Shown here in pieces: positions 8,058 through 17,235 of a stretch of 64,000 nucleotides of DNA. The notes beneath the pieces are model-generated. The model saw nothing but the letters and a program-made list of their open reading frames with translations. It made no database searches and had not been told where the DNA came from. A program made the position numbers and the translations under genes. Positions within the stretch are counted from its first letter, which is position 1; each line of letters starts with the position of its first letter. The stretch covers positions 1 through 64,000 of the forward strand of contig JADKHE010000002.1 of NCBI GenBank assembly GCA_016721925.1, given 5' to 3'. Source of the DNA: Candidatus Skiveiella danica (GTDB lineage: Bacteria > Pseudomonadota > Gammaproteobacteria > Burkholderiales > Burkholderiaceae_C).

Positions 8058-9551
8058 TCAGGACCAGGACAGCGCGCCGATGTCGTTCACGAACAGCGGC
8101 ATGTCCTTCCACAGGCCGCGGATGCCCTTCTGGGCCACGGTGATCCATTGCGGCTGGAACAGGAAGGCATGGACCGCGTCATTGGCCAGCATGCGCTGCG
8201 CGTCGCCCAGGAGCTTGGCCCGATCGGCGGCGCGCGGTGCGTTGTTGATCTTGTCGTAGATCTCGTTGAACTTGGGCGACTCGTAATTCCAGTAGTAGCC
8301 GGGCTTGGCGAAGTTGCCGAGGTCGAAGGGCTCGACATGCGAAATGATCGTCAGGTCGTAGTTCTTGTTGCCGTAGACGCCGCTGAGCCACTGGGCCCAC
8401 TCGACGTTCTGCAGCTTGGCCACAATGCCGACCTTGGCCAGCTGCGCGGCGATGACCTCGCCGCCCTGGCGCGCGTAGGGAACCGGGGGCAGGACCAGGC
8501 TGAGCTCCAGCGGTGTCTTGACGCCGGCCTCGGACAACAGGGCGCGGGCCTTGTCGGGGTTGTAGGGGTTGATGCCGGTGGTGTCCACATAGCCGAATGC
8601 GCCGGGCACGTAATGGCTGCCAATGGGCACGCCGAATCCGTCGACGGCGCCTTCGATCACGGCCTTGCGGTCGATGGCGGCCGCAATGGCGCGGCGCACC
8701 CGCACGTCGTCGAGAGGCTTCTTCTTGTTGTTGATCGCCAGGATGGTCTTGGCGCGCGAGCCGCTGATGATGATCTGAAAGCGCGGGTCCCGCTTGAACT
8801 GCTCCAGGCTGCGCGCGGCGCCCACCCGGGAAAACATGTCCAGGTCACCCGACAGAAGGGCGGCCACCTGGGCGGCCGGATCCGAGATGAAGCGGAACGT
8901 GGCCTTGTTCATCTTGATGGCGGCCGCGTTGCGGTACTCGGGCCACTTGGCCAGCGTCACCGAGGCGCCTTTGTTCCAGCTCTCGAGCTTGTAGGGGCCG
9001 GTGCCCACCGGTTTGGTGGCGTTGGTGTCGGCGCTCTTGGGTTCGACCAGGATGGCCGTGGCCTGCCCCATCAGGAACAGGAAGTCCGGGTTGAGCTCCT
9101 TGTTGATCACGACCACGGTGTGCTCGTCCACCACGCCGACGCGCTCCATCGAGGCGAACGTGCGCTTGTCCTTGTTGGTGCTCTTTTCACCGGCGGCGCG
9201 CTCGAAAGAGAACTTGACGGTGGAGGCATTGAAGGGCTCGCCGTTCTGGAACTTCACGCCCTTGCGCAGCTTGAAGGTGTAGGTCTTGAGGTCGGGCGAG
9301 ACTTCCCAGCTCTCGGCCAGCAGCGGCGTGACGCTGCCGTCGGAGTTGATCTTGGTGAGGGTTTCGAAGACGTTGTACTGGACGATCTCCGCGATGGCGG
9401 AAGCGGCGCCGGCTGTGGGATCCAGTCCGGTGGGCTCCAGCGTCATGCCCAGGACCACGGCGTCCTTGCGCTTCTGGGCCAGCGAAGCAAGCGGCAGGGT
9501 CGCCAGGGAGGCGGCTGCGACGGAGTTGATTGCAAAGTCACGGCGTTTCAT
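8058..9551 (-). CDS. ABC transporter substrate-binding protein, peptide/nickel family 5
   Basis: A 497-residue periplasmic solute-binding protein of family 5 (SBP_bac_5). It begins with MKRRDFAINSVAAASLATLPL, a signal peptide with a twin-arginine-like RRDF motif, ending near LASLAQ. The mature part has LGMTLEPTGLDPTAGAAS, NVFETLTKI, LAESWEVSPDLKTYTFKLRKGVKF and VGTGPYKLESW, all standard for dipeptide/oligopeptide-binding proteins. The start at 9551 gives a proper signal peptide; the in-frame ATG further upstream does not. It is encoded after the ATPase genes and before the amidase in the same operon. The ligand is unknown. Confidence 0.93.
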   Translation of the reverse strand: MKRRDFAINSVAAASLATLPLASLAQKRKDAVVLGMTLEPTGLDPTAGAASAIAEIVQYNVFETLTKINSDGSVTPLLAESWEVSPDLKTYTFKLRKGVKFQNGEPFNASTVKFSFERAAGEKSTNKDKRTFASMERVGVVDEHTVVVINKELNPDFLFLMGQATAILVEPKSADTNATKPVGTGPYKLESWNKGASVTLAKWPEYRNAAAIKMNKATFRFISDPAAQVAALLSGDLDMFSRVGAARSLEQFKRDPRFQIIISGSRAKTILAINNKKKPLDDVRVRRAIAAAIDRKAVIEGAVDGFGVPIGSHYVPGAFGYVDTTGINPYNPDKARALLSEAGVKTPLELSLVLPPVPYARQGGEVIAAQLAKVGIVAKLQNVEWAQWLSGVYGNKNYDLTIISHVEPFDLGNFAKPGYYWNYESPKFNEIYDKINNAPRAADRAKLLGDAQRMLANDAVHAFLFQPQWITVAQKGIRGLWKDMPLFVNDIGALSWS

Positions 9552-9606
9552 GGATGGCTCTCCTGTTAATGGGCGCATATTAGCAATGAAATGATCCTGC
9601 CAGGCG

Positions 9607-10416
9607 TCAGAAGGCCACGCGGGGAACGGCGTCGACCAGCTTGCGCGTGTATGGGTGCACCGGCCGCGTGAACAGCGTCTGCGGCCTGCCGGACTCGACG
9701 ATCAGGCCACCCTGCATGACCGCGACGTCGTCGCAAAGATGCTGGACCACCGCAAGGTCGTGGCTGATGAGCAGGTAGGTCACGCCGAACTGCTCCTGCA
9801 AGTCCATCATCAGGTTCAGCACCTGGGCCTGCACCGACACATCCAGCGCGCTGACCGGCTCGTCGGCGACGATCAGTTTCGGGCGGGTGATCAGCGCCCG
9901 TGCGATCGCAATGCGCTGGCGCTGCCCGCCGGAGAATTCGTGCGGGAACTTGTCCAGATCCGACTGGCGCAGGCCGACCGCATCCAGCGCCTGGGCCACG
10001 CGCTCGCGCTGTTCCGAGCGCGAAGGCGTGTGCGGCGCAGCCAGCGCGGCCAAGGGCTCGGCCACGATGCGCGCGACGGACTGGCGCGGGTCGAGCGAGC
10101 CGAAGGGGTCCTGGAAGACCATCTGGAAGTCGCGCCGGGCACTGCGCAAGGCATCGGCTTGCAGCGCGTACAGGTCGCGCCCTTCCAGCCGCACGCTGCC
10201 GCTTGTGGGCGCCTCCAGGGCCATCACACAGCGCGCCAGCGTGGATTTTCCGGAGCCGGATTCACCGACGATGCCGAAGCTGCGCCCGGCCTGAACGTTC
10301 AGGCTGACGCCGCGCAGGGCCTCCAGGACCCTGGGGGGGCTCAGCAGGCTTTCGCGTGGCAGCCGGAAGTGCTTGACGAGGCGCTCGACGGCGAGCAGCG
10401 GTGCGGGCGTGTTCAT
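9607..10416 (-). CDS. ABC transporter ATP-binding protein (DppF/OppF-like)
   Basis: A 269-residue ATPase subunit of the peptide-type importer. Walker A is GESGSGKST, the signature is SGGQRQRIAIARAL and Walker B is LIVADEPVSALD. The C-terminal HPYTRKLVDAVP segment is typical of the oligopeptide transport ATPases. The start at 10416 overlaps the stop of the preceding ATPase gene by four bases (ATGA), supporting translational coupling. It pairs with the product of the gene immediately upstream to drive uptake through the two permeases. Confidence 0.93.
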   Translation of the reverse strand: MNTPAPLLAVERLVKHFRLPRESLLSPPRVLEALRGVSLNVQAGRSFGIVGESGSGKSTLARCVMALEAPTSGSVRLEGRDLYALQADALRSARRDFQMVFQDPFGSLDPRQSVARIVAEPLAALAAPHTPSRSEQRERVAQALDAVGLRQSDLDKFPHEFSGGQRQRIAIARALITRPKLIVADEPVSALDVSVQAQVLNLMMDLQEQFGVTYLLISHDLAVVQHLCDDVAVMQGGLIVESGRPQTLFTRPVHPYTRKLVDAVPRVAF

Positions 10417-11411
10417 CCAGCCGACTCCAGCAAGGCGCAACGGGCGTGGTGCTCATGCCCGAGCCGGGTGTCGGCCGGCATCCGGGATTCGCAGGTGGGC
10501 ATCGCCACGGAGCAACGTCCGGCAAACGGGCAGCCGGGGGGCATGTGGCGCAACTCCGGCACGTTGCCCGGGATGGCGGCCAGGCGGGCGCGTTGGCCAC
10601 CCGGCTGGCGCTCCTGCGGACCGAGTTGCGGCCGGGAGCCGAACAGGCCCTGGGTGTACGGATGGGCGCGCCGGGTGAACACGTCGCGGGTGGGGCCGCT
10701 CTCGACCACCAGGCCACCGTACATCACCATCATGCGCTCGACATTCTGGGCAATGACGCCGAGGTCGTGCGAGATCAGGATCAGCCCCATGGAACGTTCG
10801 CGCACCAGATCGCGAATCAGCTGCAGGATCTGCCCGGCGATGGTGACATCCAGCGCCGTGGTGGGCTCGTCCGCGATCAGCAGGTCGGGCCCACAGGCCA
10901 GCGCCATGGCAATCGTGATGCGCTGGCGCTGTCCGCCGGAAAACTGGTGCGGCCAGGCGTCGAAGCGGCGCGCGGCGTCCGCGATACCGACGCGGTCGAG
11001 CAGGGCCACCGCCTCCTTGCGCGCGGCGGCCGCGTTCAGGCCGCGGTGCAGGCGCAACGGCTCGGCCACCTGGTGTCCGATGGTGTGGACCGGGTTGAGG
11101 GCCGACATGGGCTCCTGGAAGACCATGCCGATCCGGTCGCCACGCAGGGCGCACCAGCGGGCCTCGCTTTGCCCGATCATTTCCTCGCCGTGAAAGCGCA
11201 GACTGCCCGAGGCCACGGCGCCCTCGGGTTGCAGGCCCATGATTGTCATGGCGGTCAACGACTTGCCGCAGCCCGACTCGCCCACCAGTCCCAGAGTCTC
11301 ACCACGGCGCAGCGTGAAGCTCACGCCGCGCACGGCGTTCACCATGCCGCCATGCGTGCGCAGACGAAGGCCCAGGTCGTTGACTTCCAGCAAGGGCGAG
11401 GTGTTCATCAT
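10413..11411 (-). CDS. ABC transporter ATP-binding protein (DppD/OppD-like)
   Basis: A 332-residue ATPase subunit. Walker A is GESGCGKS, the signature SGGQRQRITIAMAL and Walker B LLIADEPTTALD. The C-terminal part carries the cysteine-containing segment PPGCPFAGRC followed by C near residue 305, which binds an iron-sulphur cluster in characterised oligopeptide ATPases. It begins four bases after the stop of the second permease gene and overlaps the next ATPase gene by four bases. Confidence 0.93.
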   Translation of the reverse strand: MMNTSPLLEVNDLGLRLRTHGGMVNAVRGVSFTLRRGETLGLVGESGCGKSLTAMTIMGLQPEGAVASGSLRFHGEEMIGQSEARWCALRGDRIGMVFQEPMSALNPVHTIGHQVAEPLRLHRGLNAAAARKEAVALLDRVGIADAARRFDAWPHQFSGGQRQRITIAMALACGPDLLIADEPTTALDVTIAGQILQLIRDLVRERSMGLILISHDLGVIAQNVERMMVMYGGLVVESGPTRDVFTRRAHPYTQGLFGSRPQLGPQERQPGGQRARLAAIPGNVPELRHMPPGCPFAGRCSVAMPTCESRMPADTRLGHEHHARCALLESAG

Positions 11412-11415
11412 GGTT

Positions 11416-12291
11416 TCAGCGCTTGCGGGTCAGGCGCGGATCGAGCAGGTCGCGCAGCCCATCGCCAAGCAGGTTCAGTCCCAGCACTGCCAGCGCGATC
11501 GCCACGCCCGGGTAGACGGCCAGCATCGGGCTCTGGAACAGCAGCGTCTGGGCCTCGCTGAGCATGCGGCCCCAGGACGGTTGGGGCGGCTGGGTGCCCA
11601 GACCCAGATAGGACAGGGCCGCTTCGGCCAGGATCGCGATGGCGAACTGGATGGTTGCCTGCACGATCAGGACCGAGGCGATGTTGGGCAGCACGTGCTC
11701 GATCGTGATGCGCCATGGCCCCTTGCCGCAGGCCTGGGCTGCCAGGATGAAGTCGCGTGAGCCGATGGCGTTGGCCGAAGCGCGGGTGACGCGCGCGAAG
11801 GTGGGGATGTTGAAGATGCCGATGGCGATGATCGAATTGACGATGCCGGCGCCGAAGACGGCAGTCATCATGATCGCGGACAGGATGGCGGGAAAGGCAA
11901 ACGTGAAATCTGCCAGGCGCATGATCAGCTCCTCGACCCAGCCGCGACGTGCCGATGCCACGAGCCCCAGCGCGCCACCGATGCCCAGGCCAATGCCCAC
12001 CGCGATGACGCCGACCAGGATGGAGTTGCGCGCGCCCACCAGCAGCAGCGAGGCGACGTCGCGCCCGAACGGGTCGGTGCCCAGCCAGTGCGCGGCCGAA
12101 GGGGGCTGCAGCTTGCCTGCCAGGTTCATCTCGTAGGGTGACCAGGGTGTCCAGACCAGCGACAGGGCAGCGGCGGCGACCAGCAGCAGGGTCAACGCGC
12201 TGCCGATGACGAAACTGGGGTGCCGCAACGCGCGGTGCATGAATCCCCCCCACGCACGGGTTGCCGGCGACATCGCTGGCACGGCGCTCAA
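11416..12291 (-). CDS. ABC transporter permease (DppC-like)
   Basis: A 291-residue inner-membrane permease. It has the N-terminal segment of the OppC type (hydrophobic helix near residue 35 followed by WTPWSPYEMN and HWLGTDPFGRDV), then about five further helices. The cytoplasmic EAA-like loop, which contacts the ATPase, is visible as ASANAIGSRDFILAAQACG. It follows the first permease gene by 16 bases in the same leftward operon. Confidence 0.93.
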   Translation of the reverse strand: MSAVPAMSPATRAWGGFMHRALRHPSFVIGSALTLLLVAAAALSLVWTPWSPYEMNLAGKLQPPSAAHWLGTDPFGRDVASLLLVGARNSILVGVIAVGIGLGIGGALGLVASARRGWVEELIMRLADFTFAFPAILSAIMMTAVFGAGIVNSIIAIGIFNIPTFARVTRASANAIGSRDFILAAQACGKGPWRITIEHVLPNIASVLIVQATIQFAIAILAEAALSYLGLGTQPPQPSWGRMLSEAQTLLFQSPMLAVYPGVAIALAVLGLNLLGDGLRDLLDPRLTRKR

Positions 12292-12307
12292 AAGGAAGAC
12301 TCCCGGC

Positions 12308-13261
12308 TCATATGTCGCTGGCCTTCACGCGGGGGTCGATCACCGCGTACAGCAGATCAACGACGAAATTCACGATGACCACCATCGCCGCCAGCAGCAT
12401 GACGCAGTTGCGCACGACGATCAGGTCCCGGTTCGAGATCGACTGGAAGATCAGCCGCCCCAGGCCCGGAAGGTAGAAGACGTTCTCCACGACGATGGTG
12501 CCGGCCAGCAGGTTGGCGAACTGCAAGCCCATCACGGTGACCACCGGAATCAGGGCGTTGCGCAGCACATGACGCCACAGGGTTGCGCGGCGCGAGAGCC
12601 CTTTCGCGCGCGCGGTGCGCACATAGTCTTCACGCATGACCTCCAGAACGGCCGAGCGCGTGATGCGCGCCAGGATGGCCGCCTGGACGACGGCCAGCGA
12701 AATCGCTGGCAGAAGCAAGGCTTTGACACCGCCCAGAACGCCCTCATCCTCCCAGCCCGGGAAGCCACCGGCGGCAAACCATCGCAGATGCACTGCAAAA
12801 AGAAGGATCAGCAGGATGGCAAACCAGAAGTTGGGTATCGCCACGCCCACCTGCGTGGCGGCCATCAGCCCGACATCGCCGGCGCGATTGTGGTGGGACG
12901 CGGCATAAACGCCGACGGCCAGCGCCAGCACCGTGGTCATGGCCATTGCCATCACCGCCAGCGGTACGGTCAGCGTCAGGCGCTCGAGCACCAGTTCCAG
13001 CACCGGGGTGCTGTAGACATAGCTGTTACCCAGGTTGCCAGTCAGCATGCCTGCGATCCAGGATCCGTAGCGTTGAAGGGGCGGGTGATCCAGGCCCAAC
13101 TGGCGGGCCAGTGCCTGGACGGCTTCGGGCGAGGCGTCGGGCCCCATCAGAATCTGCGCGGCGTTACCCGGCAGGATTTCGAGTACCCAGAAGACGACCA
13201 CGGACGCCGCCAGCAGGGTGGCGATCAACGTGAGCAGGCGCTTCAACAGGAAGAGGGGCAT
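12308..13261 (-). CDS. ABC transporter permease (DppB-like)
   Basis: A 317-residue inner-membrane permease and the first gene of the peptide-type importer operon. The N-terminus MPLFLLKRLLTLIATLLAAS and the following VFWVLEILPGNAAQ are characteristic of DppB/OppB. The EAA-like loop reads VMREDYVRTARAKGLS. About six hydrophobic helices are present. The 224 bases upstream separate it from a divergent ferredoxin gene and should hold the operon promoter, which I could not place convincingly. Confidence 0.93.
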   Translation of the reverse strand: MPLFLLKRLLTLIATLLAASVVVFWVLEILPGNAAQILMGPDASPEAVQALARQLGLDHPPLQRYGSWIAGMLTGNLGNSYVYSTPVLELVLERLTLTVPLAVMAMAMTTVLALAVGVYAASHHNRAGDVGLMAATQVGVAIPNFWFAILLILLFAVHLRWFAAGGFPGWEDEGVLGGVKALLLPAISLAVVQAAILARITRSAVLEVMREDYVRTARAKGLSRRATLWRHVLRNALIPVVTVMGLQFANLLAGTIVVENVFYLPGLGRLIFQSISNRDLIVVRNCVMLLAAMVVIVNFVVDLLYAVIDPRVKASDI

Positions 13262-13485
13262 GTCCGATGGGAGTCATCCGGTCCGCGCGACCGGGCTGGC
13301 CGGGCGGATCGGAAGGCCATTATCCGTGGAAGCGCGGGGTCGGTGCTGCCGGCGTCGTTCTAACCCGGTGAGCCGCAGTGTTGGCTTGAACCGTCGATAA
13401 TCAGGGACATGAATCGCCCAGTCCGTCACGTGCGTGCCAAATCTGCAGGGATCGGGGCCGGTGCCGCATTCCCAGGGGGTTGCGC

Positions 13486-13752
13486 ATGGCCTTGATGATC
13501 ACCGACGAGTGCATCAATTGCGACGTCTGCGAGCCCGAGTGCCCCAACGAAGCCATCTACCTTGGCGCGGAGATCTACGAGATCGACCCCGGGAAATGCA
13601 CCGAATGCGTGGGTCATTTCGACGAGCCGCAGTGCGTTCAGGTGTGTCCGGTGGCCTGCATTCCCTTGCACCCGGGCCATGTGGAGAGCCAGCAGACGCT
13701 ATGGCAGAAATTCCAGCGCCTGCAGGCGGCCAGTGCCGTCAAGGACTCCTGA
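13486..13752 (+). CDS. YfhL-like 2[4Fe-4S] ferredoxin
   Basis: An 88-residue ferredoxin. The first cluster motif is CINCDVCEPECP and the second is CTECVGHFDEPQCVQVCPV, with the insertion between the second and third cysteines that marks the YfhL/Alvin type. It carries electrons at low potential; its partner is not evident here. The ATG at 13486 (MALMITDECI) is chosen because ferredoxins of this type begin with MALxIT. It is divergent from the peptide importer operon and convergent with pth. Confidence 0.93.
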   Translation: MALMITDECINCDVCEPECPNEAIYLGAEIYEIDPGKCTECVGHFDEPQCVQVCPVACIPLHPGHVESQQTLWQKFQRLQAASAVKDS

Positions 13753-13757
13753 ATCGA

Positions 13758-13822
13758 GTTTTTCAGGGTCTTTTTGGGCCTTTCCCAGCGTCAAATGGCC
13801 GTGAGACGCTATCAAATTGATA
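13758..13822 (-). repeat. Dispersed GACGCTGGG repeat, copy 2
   Basis: On the minus strand it reads TTTGATAGCG, then CGGCCATTTGACGCTGGG and an A-rich tail ending in TGAAAAA. It fills the gap between the convergent ferredoxin and pth genes. Confidence 0.75.
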
Positions 13823-13840
13823 AATGGCGACGCCCTGGTT

Positions 13841-14443
13841 CTATTCGGGCCGAGGGGGCTTGGGCCGAGGCGGCTTGGCGGTATGGATCAGCAACGTGGC
13901 CTTTTCCATCTCTCCAGCCATAAGGGCGGGGACGCTGTGCAGGGCGCGCACGATGCAGGTGTCGATGGCCTCGCGTTGCTCGGCCAGAGGCTTCTTGAGC
14001 ACCCAGTTGATCACCTCGGCCTTCACGCCGGGATGTCCGATGCCCAGGCGCAGGCGCCAATAGTCCGATGTGCCCAGCTGGGCATGAATGTCACGCAGAC
14101 CGTTGTGGCCGGCGTGACTGCCGCTGAACTTGAGCTTGACCTGCCCTGGCGTCAGATCGAGTTCGTCGTGCGCCACCAGGATTTCGTTGGGCTGGATCTT
14201 GTAGAAGCGCGCCAGCGCGGCCACCGAGCGGCCTGACAGGTTCATGAAGGTCTGTGGTTGCAGCAACCACACGGTGTGGCCGTGGACACTGGCGCGCGCC
14301 ACGCGACCCTGGAAACCCTTTTCCGGCTGAAGGCCCACCTTGAGCTCAGCGGCCAGCGCGTCGATCCACCAGAAGCCGGCGTTGTGCCGCGTGGCTTCGT
14401 ATTCGGGGCCGGGGTTGCCCAGGCCAACAAAGAGTTTGATCAT
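13841..14443 (-). CDS. pth: Peptidyl-tRNA hydrolase
   Basis: A 200-residue Pth that releases peptides from peptidyl-tRNA after abortive translation. The family signature is at the N-terminus: GLGNPGPEYEATRHNAGF with the catalytic histidine of TRHN. The segments TFMNLSGRSV, VAHDELDL and SGSHAGHNGLRDI follow as expected. It is downstream of rplY and prs on the same strand, the standard betaproteobacterial order. The C-terminus carries a short proline/lysine-rich tail (KPPRPKPPRPE). Confidence 0.96.
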   Translation of the reverse strand: MIKLFVGLGNPGPEYEATRHNAGFWWIDALAAELKVGLQPEKGFQGRVARASVHGHTVWLLQPQTFMNLSGRSVAALARFYKIQPNEILVAHDELDLTPGQVKLKFSGSHAGHNGLRDIHAQLGTSDYWRLRLGIGHPGVKAEVINWVLKKPLAEQREAIDTCIVRALHSVPALMAGEMEKATLLIHTAKPPRPKPPRPE

Positions 14444-14461
14444 GGCAGGCGATTATCTGTG

Positions 14462-14497
14462 CTCAAAAAGCAGAACGGCCCACCGAAGTGGGCCGTG
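14462..14497 (-). terminator. Rho-independent terminator after rplY
   Basis: Nine-base stem ACGGCCCAC / GTGGGCCGT at 14475-14496 with a four-base loop. On the minus strand it is followed by a T-rich stretch (TCTGCTTTTTG). It lies between rplY and pth, so pth may depend on read-through or its own promoter. Confidence 0.8.
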
Positions 14498-14520
14498 CGG
14501 GCGCTCATGCGTGGTCGTGC

Positions 14521-15162
14521 TTACTTCTTGCCCTTGCCCTTGGCAGCGGGCGCGGCAGGCGCGGCAGCGGCTGCGGCCGCATCGGGCGCCGGCGTTTCAG
14601 CGGCAGCAACCACCACGGCGGAAACCACAACCGGGTTGTTCTTGCCATGCGTGACTGCAGACACCCCCTTGGGCAGGCTGATGTCCGCCAGGCGCAGCGA
14701 CATACCCTTGTGAAGGCCGCTGAGGTCCACCGTGATGAACTCAGGCAGGTCGGACGGCAGGCACAGGACGTCGATTTCCGTGACCACGTGGTTGGCAATG
14801 CAGCCATCCGTCTTGATCGCGGGGGAGTTTTCTTCGCCGACGAAGTGCAGCGGCACCTTCATGTGCAGCTTGGTGGTGGCATCCACGCGCTGGAAATCGA
14901 TGTGCAGGATCTGCTGCTTGTACGGGTGCATCTGCACGTCGCGCAACAGGACCTTGTTCTCTGCGCCGTTCAGTTCCATATCCAGGACGCTGGAATGGAA
15001 GGCTTCTTTCTTCAGGGCATGCCACAGGGCGTTGTGATCGAGCTCGATCAGCTGGGGTTCGGCGGCACCACCGTAAACGATACCGGGCGTGCGGCCGGTG
15101 ATGCGGAGACGGCGGCTCGCACCCGTACCCTGCTTGGCGCGCTCAAAAGCGACAAATTTCAT
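14521..15162 (-). CDS. rplY: 50S ribosomal protein L25/general stress protein Ctc
   Basis: A 213-residue long-form L25 (Ctc type), which binds 5S rRNA. The N-terminal domain starts MKFVAFERAKQGTGASRRLR and contains TPGIVYGG; the C-terminal beta domain contains PLHFVGEENSP and ends with an alanine/lysine-rich tail. I chose the start at 15162 because MKF-A-ER begins the conserved domain; 16 extra upstream residues are not family-like. It lies between prs and pth, with a terminator just downstream. Confidence 0.95.
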   Translation of the reverse strand: MKFVAFERAKQGTGASRRLRITGRTPGIVYGGAAEPQLIELDHNALWHALKKEAFHSSVLDMELNGAENKVLLRDVQMHPYKQQILHIDFQRVDATTKLHMKVPLHFVGEENSPAIKTDGCIANHVVTEIDVLCLPSDLPEFITVDLSGLHKGMSLRLADISLPKGVSAVTHGKNNPVVVSAVVVAAAETPAPDAAAAAAAPAAPAAKGKGKK

Positions 15163-15260
15163 TTTCAACTCCAAAAGAGAGCCCACCGCGACCAGTGTGG
15201 CTCCAACCAAAAAAGGCCTGCTTCACGCTGCCGTGCCGCAGACCCGCGATGTGTTCCCGA

Positions 15261-16235
15261 TCAGAACAGGTGATCCTGATCCGAGAACAAACTCATGACC
15301 GACTCGCCCTTGGCGATGCGCTGAATGGTTTCAGCGATCAGTGGCGCGACCGAAAGCTGCCGGATCTTCTGGCAGTTGCGGGCGTCATTGCTCAGAGGAA
15401 TGGTGTCGGTGACGACGACCCCATCCAGCGCTGTTCCGTTGGCGATGCGATCGACGGCCGGTCCGGAAAAGATGGGGTGCGTGCAGTAGGCGTAAACCTT
15501 TTTGGCGCCACGCGCCTTGAGGACTTCGGCGGCCTTCACCAAGGTGCCGGCGGTGTCGATCATGTCGTCCATGATGACGCAGTTGCGTCCTTCGATTTCA
15601 CCGATGACGTGCATGACCTCGCTGACATTGGCCTTGGGACGGCGTTTGTCGATGATGGCCAGGTCGCATCCGAGCTGCTTGGCCAGTGCGCGTGCGCGAA
15701 CCACGCCACCTACGTCCGGAGAAACCACGATGAGGTTCTCGTAGTCTTTCTGTCGCAGGTCGCCCAGCAGGACCGGCGAGGCGTAGATGTTATCGACCGG
15801 GATGTCAAAAAAGCCCTGGATCTGGTCGGCGTGCAAGTCCATCGTCAGCACGCGGGCCACGCCCACCGTTTGCAGCAGGTTGGCCACCACCTTGGCCGAA
15901 ATGGGCACGCGGGTGGAGCGCGGACGCCGGTCCTGGCGGGCGTAGCCGAAATAGGGAATCACGGCGCTGATGCGTTCGGCCGAGGCGCGCTTGAGCGCGT
16001 CGACCATGATCAGCAGTTCCATGAGGTTTTCGTTGGTCGGCGCACAGGTGGACTGCACCACGAACACATCGCGGGCCCTCACGTTCTGTTTGATTTCGAC
16101 AGTGACTTCGCCGTCGGAAAAGCGACCCACATCCGCTGCACCCAGCGTGGTTCCCAGATGACGAGCGATCTCGGCCGCGAGCGCCGGGTTGGCATTGCCG
16201 GTGAAAACCATGAAGTCGGGTTGGTTGGCTTGCAT
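15261..16235 (-). CDS. prs: Ribose-phosphate pyrophosphokinase
   Basis: A 324-residue PRPP synthase, making phosphoribosyl pyrophosphate from ribose 5-phosphate and ATP. Visible motifs are FTGNANPALA near the start, FSDGEVTVEI, YFGYARQDRR, the ATP/metal loop DLHADQIQGFF, and the PRPP-binding loop VIMDDMIDTAGT. The start at 16235 (MQANQPDFMVF) follows family practice; ATGs at 16241 and 16265 are alternatives. It lies between tRNA-Gln and rplY. Confidence 0.95.
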   Translation of the reverse strand: MQANQPDFMVFTGNANPALAAEIARHLGTTLGAADVGRFSDGEVTVEIKQNVRARDVFVVQSTCAPTNENLMELLIMVDALKRASAERISAVIPYFGYARQDRRPRSTRVPISAKVVANLLQTVGVARVLTMDLHADQIQGFFDIPVDNIYASPVLLGDLRQKDYENLIVVSPDVGGVVRARALAKQLGCDLAIIDKRRPKANVSEVMHVIGEIEGRNCVIMDDMIDTAGTLVKAAEVLKARGAKKVYAYCTHPIFSGPAVDRIANGTALDGVVVTDTIPLSNDARNCQKIRQLSVAPLIAETIQRIAKGESVMSLFSDQDHLF

Positions 16236-16280
16236 GAGCATCCCAGCAGTCAAAAAATATGCCACTACGTACGACGTATT

Positions 16281-16357
16281 TGGCAGGGGAGGAAGGATTC
16301 GAACCTTCGCATGCTGGAATCAAAATCCAGTGCCTTAACCAGCTTGGCGACTCCCCT
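16281..16357 (-). tRNA. tRNA-Gln(TTG)
   Basis: A 77-base tRNA on the minus strand including an encoded CCA. The acceptor stem AGGGGAG pairs with CTCCCCT; the anticodon loop is TTTTGAT, giving anticodon TTG for glutamine. The T-loop GGTTCGAATCC is intact. It is located between ispE and prs, as in most Burkholderiales. Confidence 0.97.
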
Positions 16358-16389
16358 ACACAGGTGGACAGATTTTCACTGCCCACCGT

Positions 16390-17235
16390 TCAACTGTCGC
16401 TGGATGCCCAGCCCTGCAAGGGATGAACAGCCAAATTGCTGCATGTTCTGACCTGCCATGTGCCAGGCACACTGCCGAGGTCAATGCCATCCAGCATTTG
16501 CGCAAACACCGCGCTTCCAGAGCCTGTCATCCGGCCCTCCAGACCGACCGCTTCAAGCCAGTCAAGGGCTTGGCCGATCTGGGGACATTGCCTCATCGCG
16601 ACGGGCTGCAGATCGTTACGTCCGAAGTCGTAAGGGTGTGCTGCAAAGCCTGAGATTGTAGCAGGAATTGTGTCGCGCTTCAGGTCGTGGCTCGCAAAAA
16701 TCGACGCGGTCTCGACTCCCACGGGTGGCTTGATCACAACAAACCGTGCTGAAGGCAGTTCCAGCGGGGTGATGATATCGCCGACGCCTTCCACCCAGGC
16801 GTTGCGTCCTCTGACAAAAAAAGGCACGTCGGCACCCAGACGGATGGCCAGTGCCAAAAGTTGCTCGATCGATAGGTTCAGCTTCCACAGGCGGCTCAAC
16901 GCCATCAGGCAACTGGCTGCATCGGAGGAGCCGCCTCCCATGCCCGCTTGAGCGGGGACGCGCTTTTCGACACTGATATCGACCCCGAGGGGACATTGGC
17001 TGAACGATTGAAGGCTGCGTGCGGCGCGGATGACAAGATCGTCTGGCGGCAGAGCTTCGGTCAGGTCCCGGCGGGTGATGACCCCGTCGCTACGGAGTTC
17101 GAAGTGAAGGGTGTCGCACCAGTCGATCAGCATGAAAACCGATTGCAGGAGGTGGTAACCATCCGGGCGGCGCCCGGTGACGTGCAGGAACAGGTTGAGT
17201 TTGGCCGGTGCCGGTACGTCGTATAGCGACTTCAT
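16390..17235 (-). CDS. ispE: 4-diphosphocytidyl-2-C-methyl-D-erythritol kinase
   Basis: A 281-residue GHMP kinase of the non-mevalonate isoprenoid pathway. The N-terminal PAPAKLNLFLHVTGRRPDGYH is the IspE signature with its catalytic lysine, and the glycine-rich ATP loop is PAQAGMGGGSSDAA. It overlaps the end of lolB by four bases, and tRNA-Gln and prs follow on the same strand. Confidence 0.95.
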   Translation of the reverse strand: MKSLYDVPAPAKLNLFLHVTGRRPDGYHLLQSVFMLIDWCDTLHFELRSDGVITRRDLTEALPPDDLVIRAARSLQSFSQCPLGVDISVEKRVPAQAGMGGGSSDAASCLMALSRLWKLNLSIEQLLALAIRLGADVPFFVRGRNAWVEGVGDIITPLELPSARFVVIKPPVGVETASIFASHDLKRDTIPATISGFAAHPYDFGRNDLQPVAMRQCPQIGQALDWLEAVGLEGRMTGSGSAVFAQMLDGIDLGSVPGTWQVRTCSNLAVHPLQGWASSDS

